A stretch of 13,223 bases of DNA. Source: Parcubacteria group bacterium CG08_land_8_20_14_0_20_43_9. GTDB lineage: Bacteria; Patescibacteriota; Minisyncoccia; Minisyncoccales; PEYH01. Both the position numbers and the translations under genes were made by a program. The stretch is taken from contig PEYH01000032.1 in assembly GCA_002774465.1 (NCBI GenBank), positions 1 through 13,223 of the forward strand. The letters run 5' to 3'. This document shows, in pieces, positions 6,456 to 12,148 of the stretch. The notes below the pieces were generated by a model that did no database searches, was not told the origin of the DNA, and saw only the letters and a program-made list of their open reading frames with translations. How positions within the stretch are numbered: the stretch's first letter is position 1; each line of letters starts with the position of its first letter.

Positions 6456-6472
6456 TTTTTATAAAAAATTAA

Positions 6473-7201
6473 TTATTGATTATTGATTCCCAAAAGCTCT
6501 ACTTCAAAAACCAGGGTGGCGTTGGGCGGTATCAGGCCTCCCGGAGTTCCGGTTACTCCATAGCCGAGTTCCGGGGGAACGGTCAATTTTCTCTTCTCTC
6601 CAACGCGCATGCCGATTAATCCGAAATCCCACCCCTTGATAACATATCCCGCTCCCCCGGGAAAAATAAAGGGATTTCCCTTGTTCCAGTTAGAATCAAA
6701 TTCTTCCCCGTCTAAAAAACTGCCCGAATAATTTACCTTGACCCTGTCCCCGATTTTTACCGCCTCTCCGCTTCCCGGGACCAGGATTTCTATGCCCAGC
6801 GAGGAAGGAATAATCGGCTCGCTTTTGAGTTCGTCAAATTGTCCGTCTGTAATTGCCTCCATAATTTCGCAATTATTAATTCTAATTATCATTTTGTGGG
6901 CCGTCATCACTTGGGCCAAAACCATATTCACCCTGTCCCCGTAGCCGGCATGGCGGGAGTTGAACCAAAACGACAACTCATAACATTTATCGCAATCCAT
7001 TGGTTTTATGCTGTCAAGGGCCAAGCCGTATCCGTCAAAAACATAAGTGGGAGAATTTTCCAAAATCCAATCCTTGGCAATCTCCCTTGCCCTCCCCTCC
7101 CCGCATTTCAAAGAGTTCATTGATACGATTAACCAGATTATAGAACCAATGACCAAAACGAAAAACAAGACAATGAAAAAAATGTAAATCCTCTTTCCCA
7201 T
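6473..7201 (-). CDS. Membrane-anchored FKBP-type peptidyl-prolyl isomerase
   Basis: FKBP domains catalyse cis-trans isomerisation of prolyl bonds and aid folding; this one should act outside the cytoplasmic membrane. Of 242 residues, 5-27 form an N-terminal anchor. Residues about 33-130 are a separate domain with CxxC at 70-73 and the motif RHAGYGDR (83-90). The FKBP domain spans about 140-240. Residues matching the FKBP12 pocket are all present: Tyr158, Phe168, Asp169, Phe178, Val187-Ile188, Trp191, Tyr214 and Phe232, so it should be active. The ATG has a short purine-rich GAAAGAG upstream and lies 9 bases after the TspO stop, indicating an operon. The middle domain has no name I can give with certainty; from memory similar AGYGDR segments occur in other candidate-phyla secreted proteins. 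Confidence 0.95.
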   Translation of the reverse strand: MGKRIYIFFIVLFFVLVIGSIIWLIVSMNSLKCGEGRAREIAKDWILENSPTYVFDGYGLALDSIKPMDCDKCYELSFWFNSRHAGYGDRVNMVLAQVMTAHKMIIRINNCEIMEAITDGQFDELKSEPIIPSSLGIEILVPGSGEAVKIGDRVKVNYSGSFLDGEEFDSNWNKGNPFIFPGGAGYVIKGWDFGLIGMRVGEKRKLTVPPELGYGVTGTPGGLIPPNATLVFEVELLGINNQ

Positions 7202-7210
7202 CTCTTTCGG

Positions 7211-7648
7211 TTATAAGTTAAGCATTAAAATAGAATAAGCCAAATAAGCGGCAAAAGCAACCCAAATGGCATAAGGATAGAGCAGGATAGAAGCCAATCT
7301 TGAGGTCGGCCTGACCAAAACAAGCAGGCAGACAGTTGAGATTTCCAGCGCTATCATTTCCAAAATGGCTGCGCCGACAAAATGAAGCCCGAAGAAAAGG
7401 AATGACCAAAGCGCGTTCAAGGCGCCATTAAGCAGAAACAGGGCGATAGTTATCCGGAACTTCCTGTTTCTGTATCCCTTATTCCAAAAAAGAATGGCAG
7501 AATAGGCGGCCATAATAAATATCAGGGTCCAGGCAATGCCGATAATATCGCCTGAAGGCGTCCATTCAGGCAGATTAATCTGGTCGTACCAGTCCATTTC
7601 CCTGCTGGTCGCAAAGCTTCCGGACAATGCCACGATTGCCGCGACCAA
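7211..7648 (-). CDS. TspO/MBR-family tryptophan-rich membrane protein
   Basis: TspO (translocator protein, formerly peripheral benzodiazepine receptor) is a five-helix membrane protein that binds porphyrins and is linked to stress responses. From the TTG at 7648 there are 145 residues. Family features are the LPEWTPSG loop after helix 1, the Trp-rich IAWTLIFIMAAYSAILFW, LNGALNALWSFLFFGLHF, and LLYPYAIWVAFAAYLAYSI in the last helix. The start is uncertain: the frame stays open ten codons further upstream (N-I-K-I-S-F-L-I-I-P), which would complete helix 1, but no ATG, GTG or TTG is found there. An ATA at 7675-7673 stands exactly where a TspO Met-Lys-Ile start would be expected. It leads the TspO-FKBP-DUF3298 gene group. 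The family call is firm and the start is not. Confidence 0.9.
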   Translation of the reverse strand: MVAAIVALSGSFATSREMDWYDQINLPEWTPSGDIIGIAWTLIFIMAAYSAILFWNKGYRNRKFRITIALFLLNGALNALWSFLFFGLHFVGAAILEMIALEISTVCLLVLVRPTSRLASILLYPYAIWVAFAAYLAYSILMLNL

Positions 7649-7710
7649 TGGAATGATTAGGAAAGATATTTTTATATTTTAATAAAATGTGATTTTCCTC
7701 CAATCGGCCT

Positions 7711-8433
7711 TTAGAGATTAATTTCAACTAACTTTTTCTTGATTATCAACGCTTCGTCAAGCCACCCCTCTGGCTGGTCTTTTCCAACTACTGTGATGTC
7801 AATCGGCCTTAACTCGTAATCTATCCATTCTTTTGCTTTCAGCTCGTCCAAAAGCTTTATCCACTGCCGGCGGGAAGAATCAATGCCGGCCAGCCCGCTT
7901 GCCGACGGAGCTTTGCGCACCGGGAAAATCCTTATCTCCCCGTCGTGCTTCAGGGCAATCAGCGCCGAGAGCAATGCTCTCCTCAATTTCCGCTGGTCCC
8001 CTTCTGAAGGAATGGCGTCAATCGCCGCCACGGAGAAAATGTAATCAAAATCATCAAGGGGAATTTTTTCCTCAAAATCTCCTTTGAGAAAAAACTGGCG
8101 GTAACCAAGATTTATTTTCTCCGGCTCAATCAAAATATCCAAGCCATAAACCTCTCCGCTAATCCCCTGCCCGAGACAGTGCTTCACAAAAAGCCCTTCT
8201 CCGCAACCTAAATCAAGAATGCGCTTGCCCGCCAAATTCTCCTTCTCAATGTCTAAACAGCGAAGATATCTTTGGAATCCCACTTCCATCTCCTGCTCCG
8301 GAGACAATTCCCTGGCTTCATCCGCCGGCTCCTGAAACTTTTTCTGGATATAATCAACAAAAACCTTGTCCCATTTTTCTTTAGGCAAAGCGATTTGCTC
8401 TTTCAAAAATTGTCTGAAATTATCATCGAACAT
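7711..8433 (-). CDS. Class I SAM-dependent methyltransferase, substrate unknown
   Basis: The product has 240 residues from the ATG at 8433. A GTG three codons earlier (8442) is an alternative, but it lies within AAGGTGA, which makes a reasonable Shine-Dalgarno for the ATG. A helical N-terminal region (1-68) precedes a Rossmann-fold methyltransferase: motif I ILDLGCGEGLF at 72-82, the acidic end of strand 2 in VYGLDI near 96-101, and motif IV DYIFSVAAIDAIP. The C-terminal part contains a basic helix (SSRRQWIKLLDELKAKEW). No motif identifies the substrate. It stands between two intergenic regions and about 30 bases before the open frame of TspO begins, so it may be the first gene of that operon. 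The domain is certain; the function beyond methyl transfer is unknown. Confidence 0.9.
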   Translation of the reverse strand: MFDDNFRQFLKEQIALPKEKWDKVFVDYIQKKFQEPADEARELSPEQEMEVGFQRYLRCLDIEKENLAGKRILDLGCGEGLFVKHCLGQGISGEVYGLDILIEPEKINLGYRQFFLKGDFEEKIPLDDFDYIFSVAAIDAIPSEGDQRKLRRALLSALIALKHDGEIRIFPVRKAPSASGLAGIDSSRRQWIKLLDELKAKEWIDYELRPIDITVVGKDQPEGWLDEALIIKKKLVEINL

Positions 8434-8477
8434 GAATTTCACCTTACCCGGTGATAAATAATATTATTTTATTATTT

Positions 8478-8512
8478 TAACAAAAAATAACCCAAAAATA
8501 CACTTCGGGTTA
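8478..8512 (-). terminator. Intrinsic terminator candidate for the FAM173-like gene transcript
   Basis: Read on the - strand, TAACCC (8512-8507) pairs with GGGTTA (8493-8488) around a 13-base loop and is followed by TTTTTTGTT. The stem is short but the U-run is good. A transcript from the methyltransferase gene ending at 8730 would stop here and would then be antisense to the whole small-RNA candidate. Confidence 0.5.
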
Positions 8513-8531
8513 GGCCTGTGGATTACTCGGC

Positions 8532-8559
8532 TTGACAAAATAATTGAACAAGTTAAAAT
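8532..8559 (+). promoter_or_regulatory. Sigma70-type promoter of the small RNA candidate
   Basis: A perfect TTGACA (8532-8537) is followed after 16 bases by TAAAAT (8554-8559), five of six matches. A perfect TATAAT overlaps it at 8559-8564, though 21 bases from the -35. Transcription would begin near 8566-8571, exactly where the first base-paired arm starts. No protein gene lies downstream on this strand until far beyond the window's small-RNA terminator. Confidence 0.65.
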
Positions 8560-8648
8560 ATAATTGAATCGGTTCCTGCCTTACCATAAGTCCCACACTT
8601 CCTCCTCTCTATCTCTTCTGGAAAGGCAACCGACTCAACCGCTCTTTT

Positions 8649-8701
8649 GTCAATCTGTTGTGCCATCCGGCACAACGTCAACCTGTGCCATTTGGCACAA
8701 C
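8649..8701 (+). repeat. Tandem hairpin duplication within the small RNA candidate
   Basis: Two imperfect copies of GTCAAYCTG...TGCCATYYGGCACAAC stand head to tail at 8649-8676 and 8677-8701. They differ by a 3-base insertion in the first stem and by pyrimidine changes in the leader and loop (ATCC against ATTT). The stems are fully conserved while the loops vary, which is what selection on RNA structure or on a palindromic site would leave. Confidence 0.75.
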
Positions 8702-8710
8702 GCGCGTCAT

Positions 8711-8750
8711 AGGGTGAACGCTTCGGCGCTCACCCTGTTTCCTTTTTATT
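8711..8750 (+). terminator. Intrinsic terminator with UUCG tetraloop
   Basis: AGGGTGA (8711-8717) pairs with TCACCCT (8730-8736). After one A-C mismatch, CGC pairs with GCG around TTCG, the exceptionally stable C(UUCG)G cap. GTTTCCTTTTTATT follows on the + strand only. The hairpin overlaps the last codons and stop of the - strand methyltransferase gene. Confidence 0.8.
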
Positions 8751-9278
8751 CTCGTATAAATAAACTCCCTCTTCCTTTTTAGAATGTTGCCAGTTCGGAA
8801 AGGTAAATGAATTAGAAACAACTTTTGCATTGGGCTTAAGTTCTTTTTTCAATTTTAACTCTAATTTTTTCATAATGTGGCTCATGCCGTATATGGTGAC
8901 AATATCAAACTTTGAAAAATCTTGCTCCCAAAAACTTTTTAAAAGAATAAAGGCCCTGTCTGAAAGGCCGGCTTGACGAATATTTTTTCGGGCCAAACAA
9001 ACTAAAAAAGGGTTTATCTCGTATCCGTGGGCTTCGGCGCCGGCTTTGGCCAAAGCGATTACCAATCTCCCGTCACCGGAGCCCAAATCAACGGCTTTAT
9101 CCCCGGGCTTTATATCCGCAAGATTAATCATCTTTTTAACTATTCCCGGCTTTGTGGGCACATAAATCGCTCCCCAAAATAAAGTGGGCAATATTAGAAA
9201 AGACATTGAAAAAACAAAAAGACAAACAATCAGCAAAAAAATTAACAGAAGAATTAAAAAAAATATCAAAAAATTCAT
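8730..9278 (-). CDS. Membrane-anchored FAM173-like methyltransferase
   Basis: The 182-residue product begins with a long, very hydrophobic segment (about 2-37), followed by the stretch YVPTKPGIVKKMINLADIKPGD (39-60) and a class I SAM-binding core: motif I AVDLGSGDGR at 62-71 and GYEINP at 85-90. Later, FDIVTIYGMSHIMKKLELKLKKELKPNAKVVS forms strands 4 and 5. A membrane helix, the VPTP-like pre-methyltransferase region and GSGDGR are the layout of the FAM173/ATPSCKMT lysine methyltransferases, which in eukaryotic mitochondria modify the ATP synthase c subunit. The bacterial substrate is unknown and no ATP synthase gene is in view. It follows the nuclease genes by 23 bases and probably belongs to their transcript. 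Its stop overlaps the opposite-strand terminator hairpin. Confidence 0.88.
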   Translation of the reverse strand: MNFLIFFLILLLIFLLIVCLFVFSMSFLILPTLFWGAIYVPTKPGIVKKMINLADIKPGDKAVDLGSGDGRLVIALAKAGAEAHGYEINPFLVCLARKNIRQAGLSDRAFILLKSFWEQDFSKFDIVTIYGMSHIMKKLELKLKKELKPNAKVVSNSFTFPNWQHSKKEEGVYLYENKKETG

Positions 9279-9301
9279 ATCTTTCTATTTTTTAGAAAAA
9301 A

Positions 9302-9967
9302 TTATTTTATAAGCTCTGCCAATTTGCCGAATTCGCATTCCGGGCTGTGCGCCAAAGGCGCGGGCTTTTTCAAAAACCTGACTGCTTCTTTGAAAATCCG
9401 GGAAATATATGAAGGGTCGGTCTCAATAATATGAATTTCTTTTTTGAAAGGCACGCGGTCTTCAAAAGAGTTCCCCTTATCTATGATATAAAAAGCCAGA
9501 ATGCCTTTTCTGGGAGTGGCATAGCCGTTTTTCTCCAGGAGAAAAGTGTAAACATCCATCTGAAGCTGAAAGCGGTCATAAACCTTGGGTACTGCACTCG
9601 CGCTTGATTTGTAATCAAACGGCGCCAGCTTGCCTTTCCCAAAATCCAGGACATCGTCTAAGACCCCGAAAAGAACAGCCCCGATTTTTTCATCATAGTA
9701 TTCCAATCCCCTGGATTTATTGCGCCATTCGTTCAAAAGTTTCTGATTGGGGAAAAGTTTGGCCGGGATGTTGTTGGCTTCAAGCAAGGGATGCTCCCCG
9801 CCCTTTGCTCTATGTTTGTCAAAATCGCGCCTCAAAACTTCATCAACTGCCAAATTAAGCTCGTAAGGAAAAGGCGCCGGCCTTTTGATTCCCCTGTTTT
9901 TTTCCAGCCAAAAACAAAGCGGGCATTCAAAATATAGATTCAACGAATTCGGTGAAATCCTTATCAT
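9302..9967 (-). CDS. PD-(D/E)XK nuclease family protein, downstream paralogue
   Basis: A RecB/Cas4-like endonuclease-fold protein of 221 residues. The N-terminal ISPNSLNLYFECPLCFWLEKNRG carries Cys15 and Cys18. The metal-binding core is visible as GVLDDVLDFG (Asp104/105), FDYKSSA (Asp118, Lys120) and the downstream glutamine helix FQLQMDVYTFLL (about 133-144). It is clearly homologous to the gene directly upstream, sharing CPxCF, the RP-x-PFP-x-LN-x-AVD stretch, HPL and the EWR-x-x-x-RG region. Unlike that copy it keeps only one C-terminal Cys (PECEFGK), so a Cas4-type iron-sulfur cluster is unlikely here. Its ATG overlaps the upstream stop by four bases (ATGA), implying translational coupling. 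The biological role is unknown; no helicase or CRISPR gene is nearby. Confidence 0.88.
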   Translation of the reverse strand: MIRISPNSLNLYFECPLCFWLEKNRGIKRPAPFPYELNLAVDEVLRRDFDKHRAKGGEHPLLEANNIPAKLFPNQKLLNEWRNKSRGLEYYDEKIGAVLFGVLDDVLDFGKGKLAPFDYKSSASAVPKVYDRFQLQMDVYTFLLEKNGYATPRKGILAFYIIDKGNSFEDRVPFKKEIHIIETDPSYISRIFKEAVRFLKKPAPLAHSPECEFGKLAELIK

Positions 9968-10734
9968 TTCTTTTTCATAAATTTGTAGGTTTCGTGGGCC
10001 GCTGTTTTCCTGTAACTGCAGTAATCACAGTCCGGCGCCATTTCCGGAATAACGTCTTTTTCAAGGCATTCCTTAATATCCGCAAGCGCCCCTTCTACCC
10101 ATTTATCGTCGCCGACGTAGGGAATAACCGAAACCTCAAACTCAATTTTCTTGTCAAACGCTTCGGTGTCCGTCTTGCCGTTGCAATAAACAAAATACCC
10201 GGTATCAGAAACCTTAAATTCATTTTTTCTGAAAAGCCATTGATAAACCTCCATCTGCCTCTTGTATCCAATCTGCCACGGCGCATCCAAAGTAATCTCC
10301 CCATTTTTTGAGGTTGCCTTGTAATCCACGATATGCAGCTCCCCTTTCGGATTAACCCAAACATCATCAATAGCGCCCATTATCAAAAGATTGGTCGGCT
10401 CATGAAGGTGCTGGATTCCTCTTCTGGTATCCCGCCACTCGTCTATTCTTTTGTCTTGGAAGGGCACGGCCTCAATGCCATATTCTTCCATTAAAGGATG
10501 GGCAGTTTCAGCCACCCGATGAAGATCAAACTCTTTTTTCAGGAGTTTATCTACTGCGCTGTTCAGGGTGAAAGGAAAGCCCGGCGGACGGCTTACGCCC
10601 AACCGACAATCCATATAAAAACACCTTGGGCATTCCATAAACAAGCCAATTTTTGAACGGCTAACCTTAAAGACCCCCGGCTGACCCGGACTATATCTTC
10701 GGTCTTCCCTTTTCGCTTTATAATAATCAGACAT
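9964..10734 (-). CDS. PD-(D/E)XK nuclease family protein, upstream paralogue
   Basis: A 256-residue RecB/Cas4-like nuclease-fold protein. After a 20-residue polar leader come VSRSKIGLFMECPRCFYMDCRLGV (Cys35, Cys38, Cys43) and FPFTLNSAVDKLLKKEFD. The catalytic core follows as MGAIDDVW (Asp123/124) and IVDYKATS (Asp137, Lys139), then the glutamine helix KRQMEVYQWLF (about 158-168). The C terminus has DCDYCSYRK (Cys236, Cys239). An N-terminal Cys group together with a C-terminal CxxC recalls the iron-sulfur arrangement of Cas4 and AddB-type nucleases, although Cas4 normally has three C-terminal cysteines. It starts 10 bases after the HEPN gene stop and overlaps its paralogue by ATGA, so toxin-antitoxin, nuclease pair and methyltransferase may form one transcript. 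Substrate and partner are unknown. Confidence 0.9.
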   Translation of the reverse strand: MSDYYKAKREDRRYSPGQPGVFKVSRSKIGLFMECPRCFYMDCRLGVSRPPGFPFTLNSAVDKLLKKEFDLHRVAETAHPLMEEYGIEAVPFQDKRIDEWRDTRRGIQHLHEPTNLLIMGAIDDVWVNPKGELHIVDYKATSKNGEITLDAPWQIGYKRQMEVYQWLFRKNEFKVSDTGYFVYCNGKTDTEAFDKKIEFEVSVIPYVGDDKWVEGALADIKECLEKDVIPEMAPDCDYCSYRKTAAHETYKFMKKK

Positions 10735-10744
10735 TTTTAATTTT

Positions 10745-11170
10745 TTAAAATAATGAATTTTGATTTTTTAAATATTTTTCGGCCTTGCTGACAATTTCTC
10801 CAACGAATTCCAAATAATCTTTCGCTTCTTCAGCAGAAATAATAATACCTCCTTCATATAAATCTAAATTCCTTTTCTTGCGCATTATATTACCAATTGC
10901 CTCAATGTCTTTTTCCCCCAATATCTGCGCCAATTTTTCAATAACCACAATATGGTGTCCCTGCCTGCTTCTGACCCTGTGCCCCATACTAAGCGCCAGA
11001 ACTATGCCCGTTTTAATCAAAGCGGAGTATGAGAAAACGAATATGACTTCTGGCTCTTTGTCTCTCGACGCTATCTTTAAATCCTTAAGGGCTGCCTGAA
11101 AATGCCTGTTAATTAACTTATTCTCGGCCTTCTTCTTCTCAAAAAACTTTTTATCAAAACTTATTTTCAT
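10745..11170 (-). CDS. HEPN-domain protein, probable toxin of a HEPN/MNT pair
   Basis: HEPN domains are small all-helical proteins, many of them RNases acting as toxins beside a minimal nucleotidyltransferase. The 141-residue product has a charged N-terminal region, then FSYSALIKTGIVLALSMGHRVRSRQGHHIVVIEKLAQIL (about 46-84), typical of the HEPN helical pair, and RKKRNLDLYEGG (97-108). The catalytic motif of HEPN RNases is RN-x(3,5)-H; here Arg100-Asn101 are followed by Tyr105 instead of His, a variant seen in some HEPN families whose activity is less certain. The ATG overlaps the upstream nucleotidyltransferase stop by four bases. Gene order and coupling strongly support a toxin-antitoxin or AMP-modification pair; which partner is toxic is inferred from the family. 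Confidence 0.85.
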   Translation of the reverse strand: MKISFDKKFFEKKKAENKLINRHFQAALKDLKIASRDKEPEVIFVFSYSALIKTGIVLALSMGHRVRSRQGHHIVVIEKLAQILGEKDIEAIGNIMRKKRNLDLYEGGIIISAEEAKDYLEFVGEIVSKAEKYLKNQNSLF

Positions 11171-11712
11171 AAAACCTTAATATATTCTTTATCTAAAATA
11201 TCTTTCAAGAATGCGTCATCCCCCCGTTTCCTTCTGTCGAATTCTTCTTTTGTCATTTCCACCGAATTGATCTCTCTATTGGATAATTTTTGCACCTCCA
11301 ACAAAATTTTCTGAAGGTCTATGCTGTTAAAATCGCCTATAACTAAAATATCTATATCGCTTCCCCCCGAGAGTTTATCCTTGGCATAGGAACCAAATAT
11401 AATAACAGATTCAACGCCCTCCAATTTTCCCACCTTCTCTTTTATCATTCTCTCTATGCCAAATCCCTTGAGAACGATCTTTTTATATTCTTTAAGAAAG
11501 GGGTAATCTTTGACAAGGGAAAAATATCGTTCCTTGCCCCTGAATTCTCCCGCGAGAAGGCCTTCCTCCGCAAATTGGTTGAGTTTCTTATGTACGTTCG
11601 CGGGATCCTCTCCTATCAGATTGGCTAATTCATTAACATAAAAATCGCTTCCTTCGTTCAGGAAGAAAAGATTGAGAATCTTTTGGCTTATTTTAGACCG
11701 TAAAGAAATCAT
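11167..11712 (-). CDS. Winged-helix minimal nucleotidyltransferase (MNT), probable antitoxin and autoregulator
   Basis: The 181-residue protein joins two domains. Residues 1-65 form a winged helix-turn-helix (YVNELANLIGEDPANVHKKLNQFAEEGLL, then the wing FRGKERYFSL), expected to bind DNA. Residues 85-181 are a Pol-beta-type minimal nucleotidyltransferase with IIFGSYAKDKLSGGSDIDILVIGD, giving the GS motif at 107-108 and the metal-binding Asp119 and Asp121. In known pairs the MNT protein adds AMP to the HEPN partner near its active motif and so neutralises it. The ATG lies directly against a 20-bp palindrome, a second copy sits within the promoter, and the HEPN gene overlaps by ATGA. Together these suggest that the protein represses its own operon. 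The domain call is firm; autoregulation is inferred. Confidence 0.92.
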   Translation of the reverse strand: MISLRSKISQKILNLFFLNEGSDFYVNELANLIGEDPANVHKKLNQFAEEGLLAGEFRGKERYFSLVKDYPFLKEYKKIVLKGFGIERMIKEKVGKLEGVESVIIFGSYAKDKLSGGSDIDILVIGDFNSIDLQKILLEVQKLSNREINSVEMTKEEFDRRKRGDDAFLKDILDKEYIKVL

Positions 11713-11732
11713 TATAGTAGATTATTACTATA
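11713..11732 (-). promoter_or_regulatory. Operator 1 of the HEPN/MNT operon
   Basis: TATAGTAGATTATTACTATA is an inverted repeat with 7-bp arms and a 6-base centre. It lies between the predicted transcription start and the ATG, touching the start codon. Its twin is 22 bases away, about two helical turns, so two dimers could bind the same face of the DNA. Confidence 0.7.
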
Positions 11733-11761
11733 ATTATAGTAAATTCTTACTATAAATACAA
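11733..11761 (-). promoter_or_regulatory. Sigma70-type promoter of the HEPN/MNT operon
   Basis: On the - strand TTGTAT (11761-11756) and a perfect TATAAT (11738-11733) are 17 bases apart. The start would fall near 11726, giving a leader of only about 14 bases. Operator 2 fills the spacer and part of the -10, so a bound repressor would exclude polymerase. Confidence 0.7.
11735..11754 (-). promoter_or_regulatory. Operator 2 of the HEPN/MNT operon
   Basis: TATAGTAAATTCTTACTATA has perfect 8-bp arms around ATTC. It differs from operator 1 at only two central positions, giving the shared consensus TATAGTARATTMTTACTATA. The wHTH domain of the first gene is the natural candidate to bind both. Confidence 0.72.
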
Positions 11762-11776
11762 CTCTAAATTTAAATT

Positions 11777-11791
11777 ACTTGTTTAACAAGT
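11777..11791 (-). other. Short palindrome at the Mth938-like gene stop
   Basis: ACTTGTT (11777-11783) and AACAAGT (11785-11791) form a perfect 7-bp inverted repeat over the stop codon of the gene ending at 11783. An AT-rich stretch follows, but without a real U-run; it is at most a weak terminator separating this operon from the HEPN/MNT promoter. Confidence 0.3.
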
Positions 11792-12145
11792 CAGATGGAA
11801 AAGTCCGATAACTTCCGCCTGCTCTCCTTCTTCTTCCAGCGACTCTTCGCAAATTACATTAAATGTCTTGACCGCTTCCTCTGTTATGTCTATTAAAATC
11901 TTCACTCCCGCTTCTTTGGCTGCCTGCTTGGCCCCATCTGTCACCTGCGCCACTCCCGACTCCCCTGTTCCGATAACAATTATTTCCGGCTCTTTTTCCA
12001 GCGCCCTTTCTATGTCTTTGGCGTCAATGATATGACTGCTTTCTCTTACCCATCTCAAAACTTCTCCCTCCCAATCAACCTCCACATCATAATCATATTC
12101 TTGCCCGTCAATCACTATTTTCCCAAAACGATATTCCTCTATCAT
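11783..12145 (-). CDS. Mth938-like domain (DUF498) protein
   Basis: A 120-residue single-domain protein of the Mth938/AAMDC family, known from archaeal, bacterial and mitochondrial proteins (the latter linked to complex I assembly and adipogenesis). The whole sequence follows the family: FGKIVIDGQEYDYDVEV (7-23), VLRWVRESSHIIDAKDI (29-45), the glycine-rich PEIIVIGTGESG (53-64), a central helix, ITEEAVKTFNVI (87-98), and the ending GLFHLTC (114-120). No catalytic residues are established for the family, so no biochemical activity is claimed. A good Shine-Dalgarno (AAGGAG, 6 bases before the ATG) is present. It starts 3 bases after the HD gene stop, so it belongs to the chagasin-HD operon. Confidence 0.9.
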   Translation of the reverse strand: MIEEYRFGKIVIDGQEYDYDVEVDWEGEVLRWVRESSHIIDAKDIERALEKEPEIIVIGTGESGVAQVTDGAKQAAKEAGVKILIDITEEAVKTFNVICEESLEEEGEQAEVIGLFHLTC

Positions 12146-12148
12146 AAT

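Larger units (their letters stand above)
8566..8750 (+). ncRNA. Candidate structured small RNA, unrecognised family
   Basis: Every neighbouring gene is on the - strand, yet this + strand segment has a complete transcription unit. After the promoter, CGGTT (8570-8574) and GCCTT (8578-8582) pair with AAGGC (8623-8627) and AACCG (8628-8632), with a 3-base bulge, closing a 40-base loop that is almost purine-free at 8599-8619 and contains CCTCCT. Next come two hairpins, GTTGTGCC/GGCACAAC (8657-8676) and TGTGCC/GGCACA (8684-8699), each with a four-base loop. A UUCG-capped terminator (8711-8736) with a T-rich tail ends it. No plausible protein is encoded: the only open frame starts at a TTG and is low in complexity. 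It does not match the shapes of 6S RNA, SRP RNA, tmRNA or RNase P RNA that I know. Function unknown; base pairing with messenger ribosome-binding sites is conjecture. Confidence 0.6.

Noticed and set aside
8640..8705. Promoter pair (TTGACG and TTGACA) on the - strand of the duplicated hairpins
   Set aside because: No matching -10 hexamers at a suitable distance and no - strand gene beginning nearby.
8566..8750. 6S RNA, SRP RNA, tmRNA or RNase P RNA
   Set aside because: No long bubble-containing hairpin, no SRP core motif, no tRNA-like end, and too short for RNase P RNA.
8564..8782. 72-codon + strand open frame over the small RNA
   Set aside because: It starts at a TTG inside the promoter region, has low-complexity composition, and runs through the terminator hairpin into the opposite-strand methyltransferase gene.
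9964..10734. Cas4 assignment
   Set aside because: No cas1, cas2 or array nearby, and the C-terminal cysteine set is not the usual three; only the nuclease superfamily is supported.
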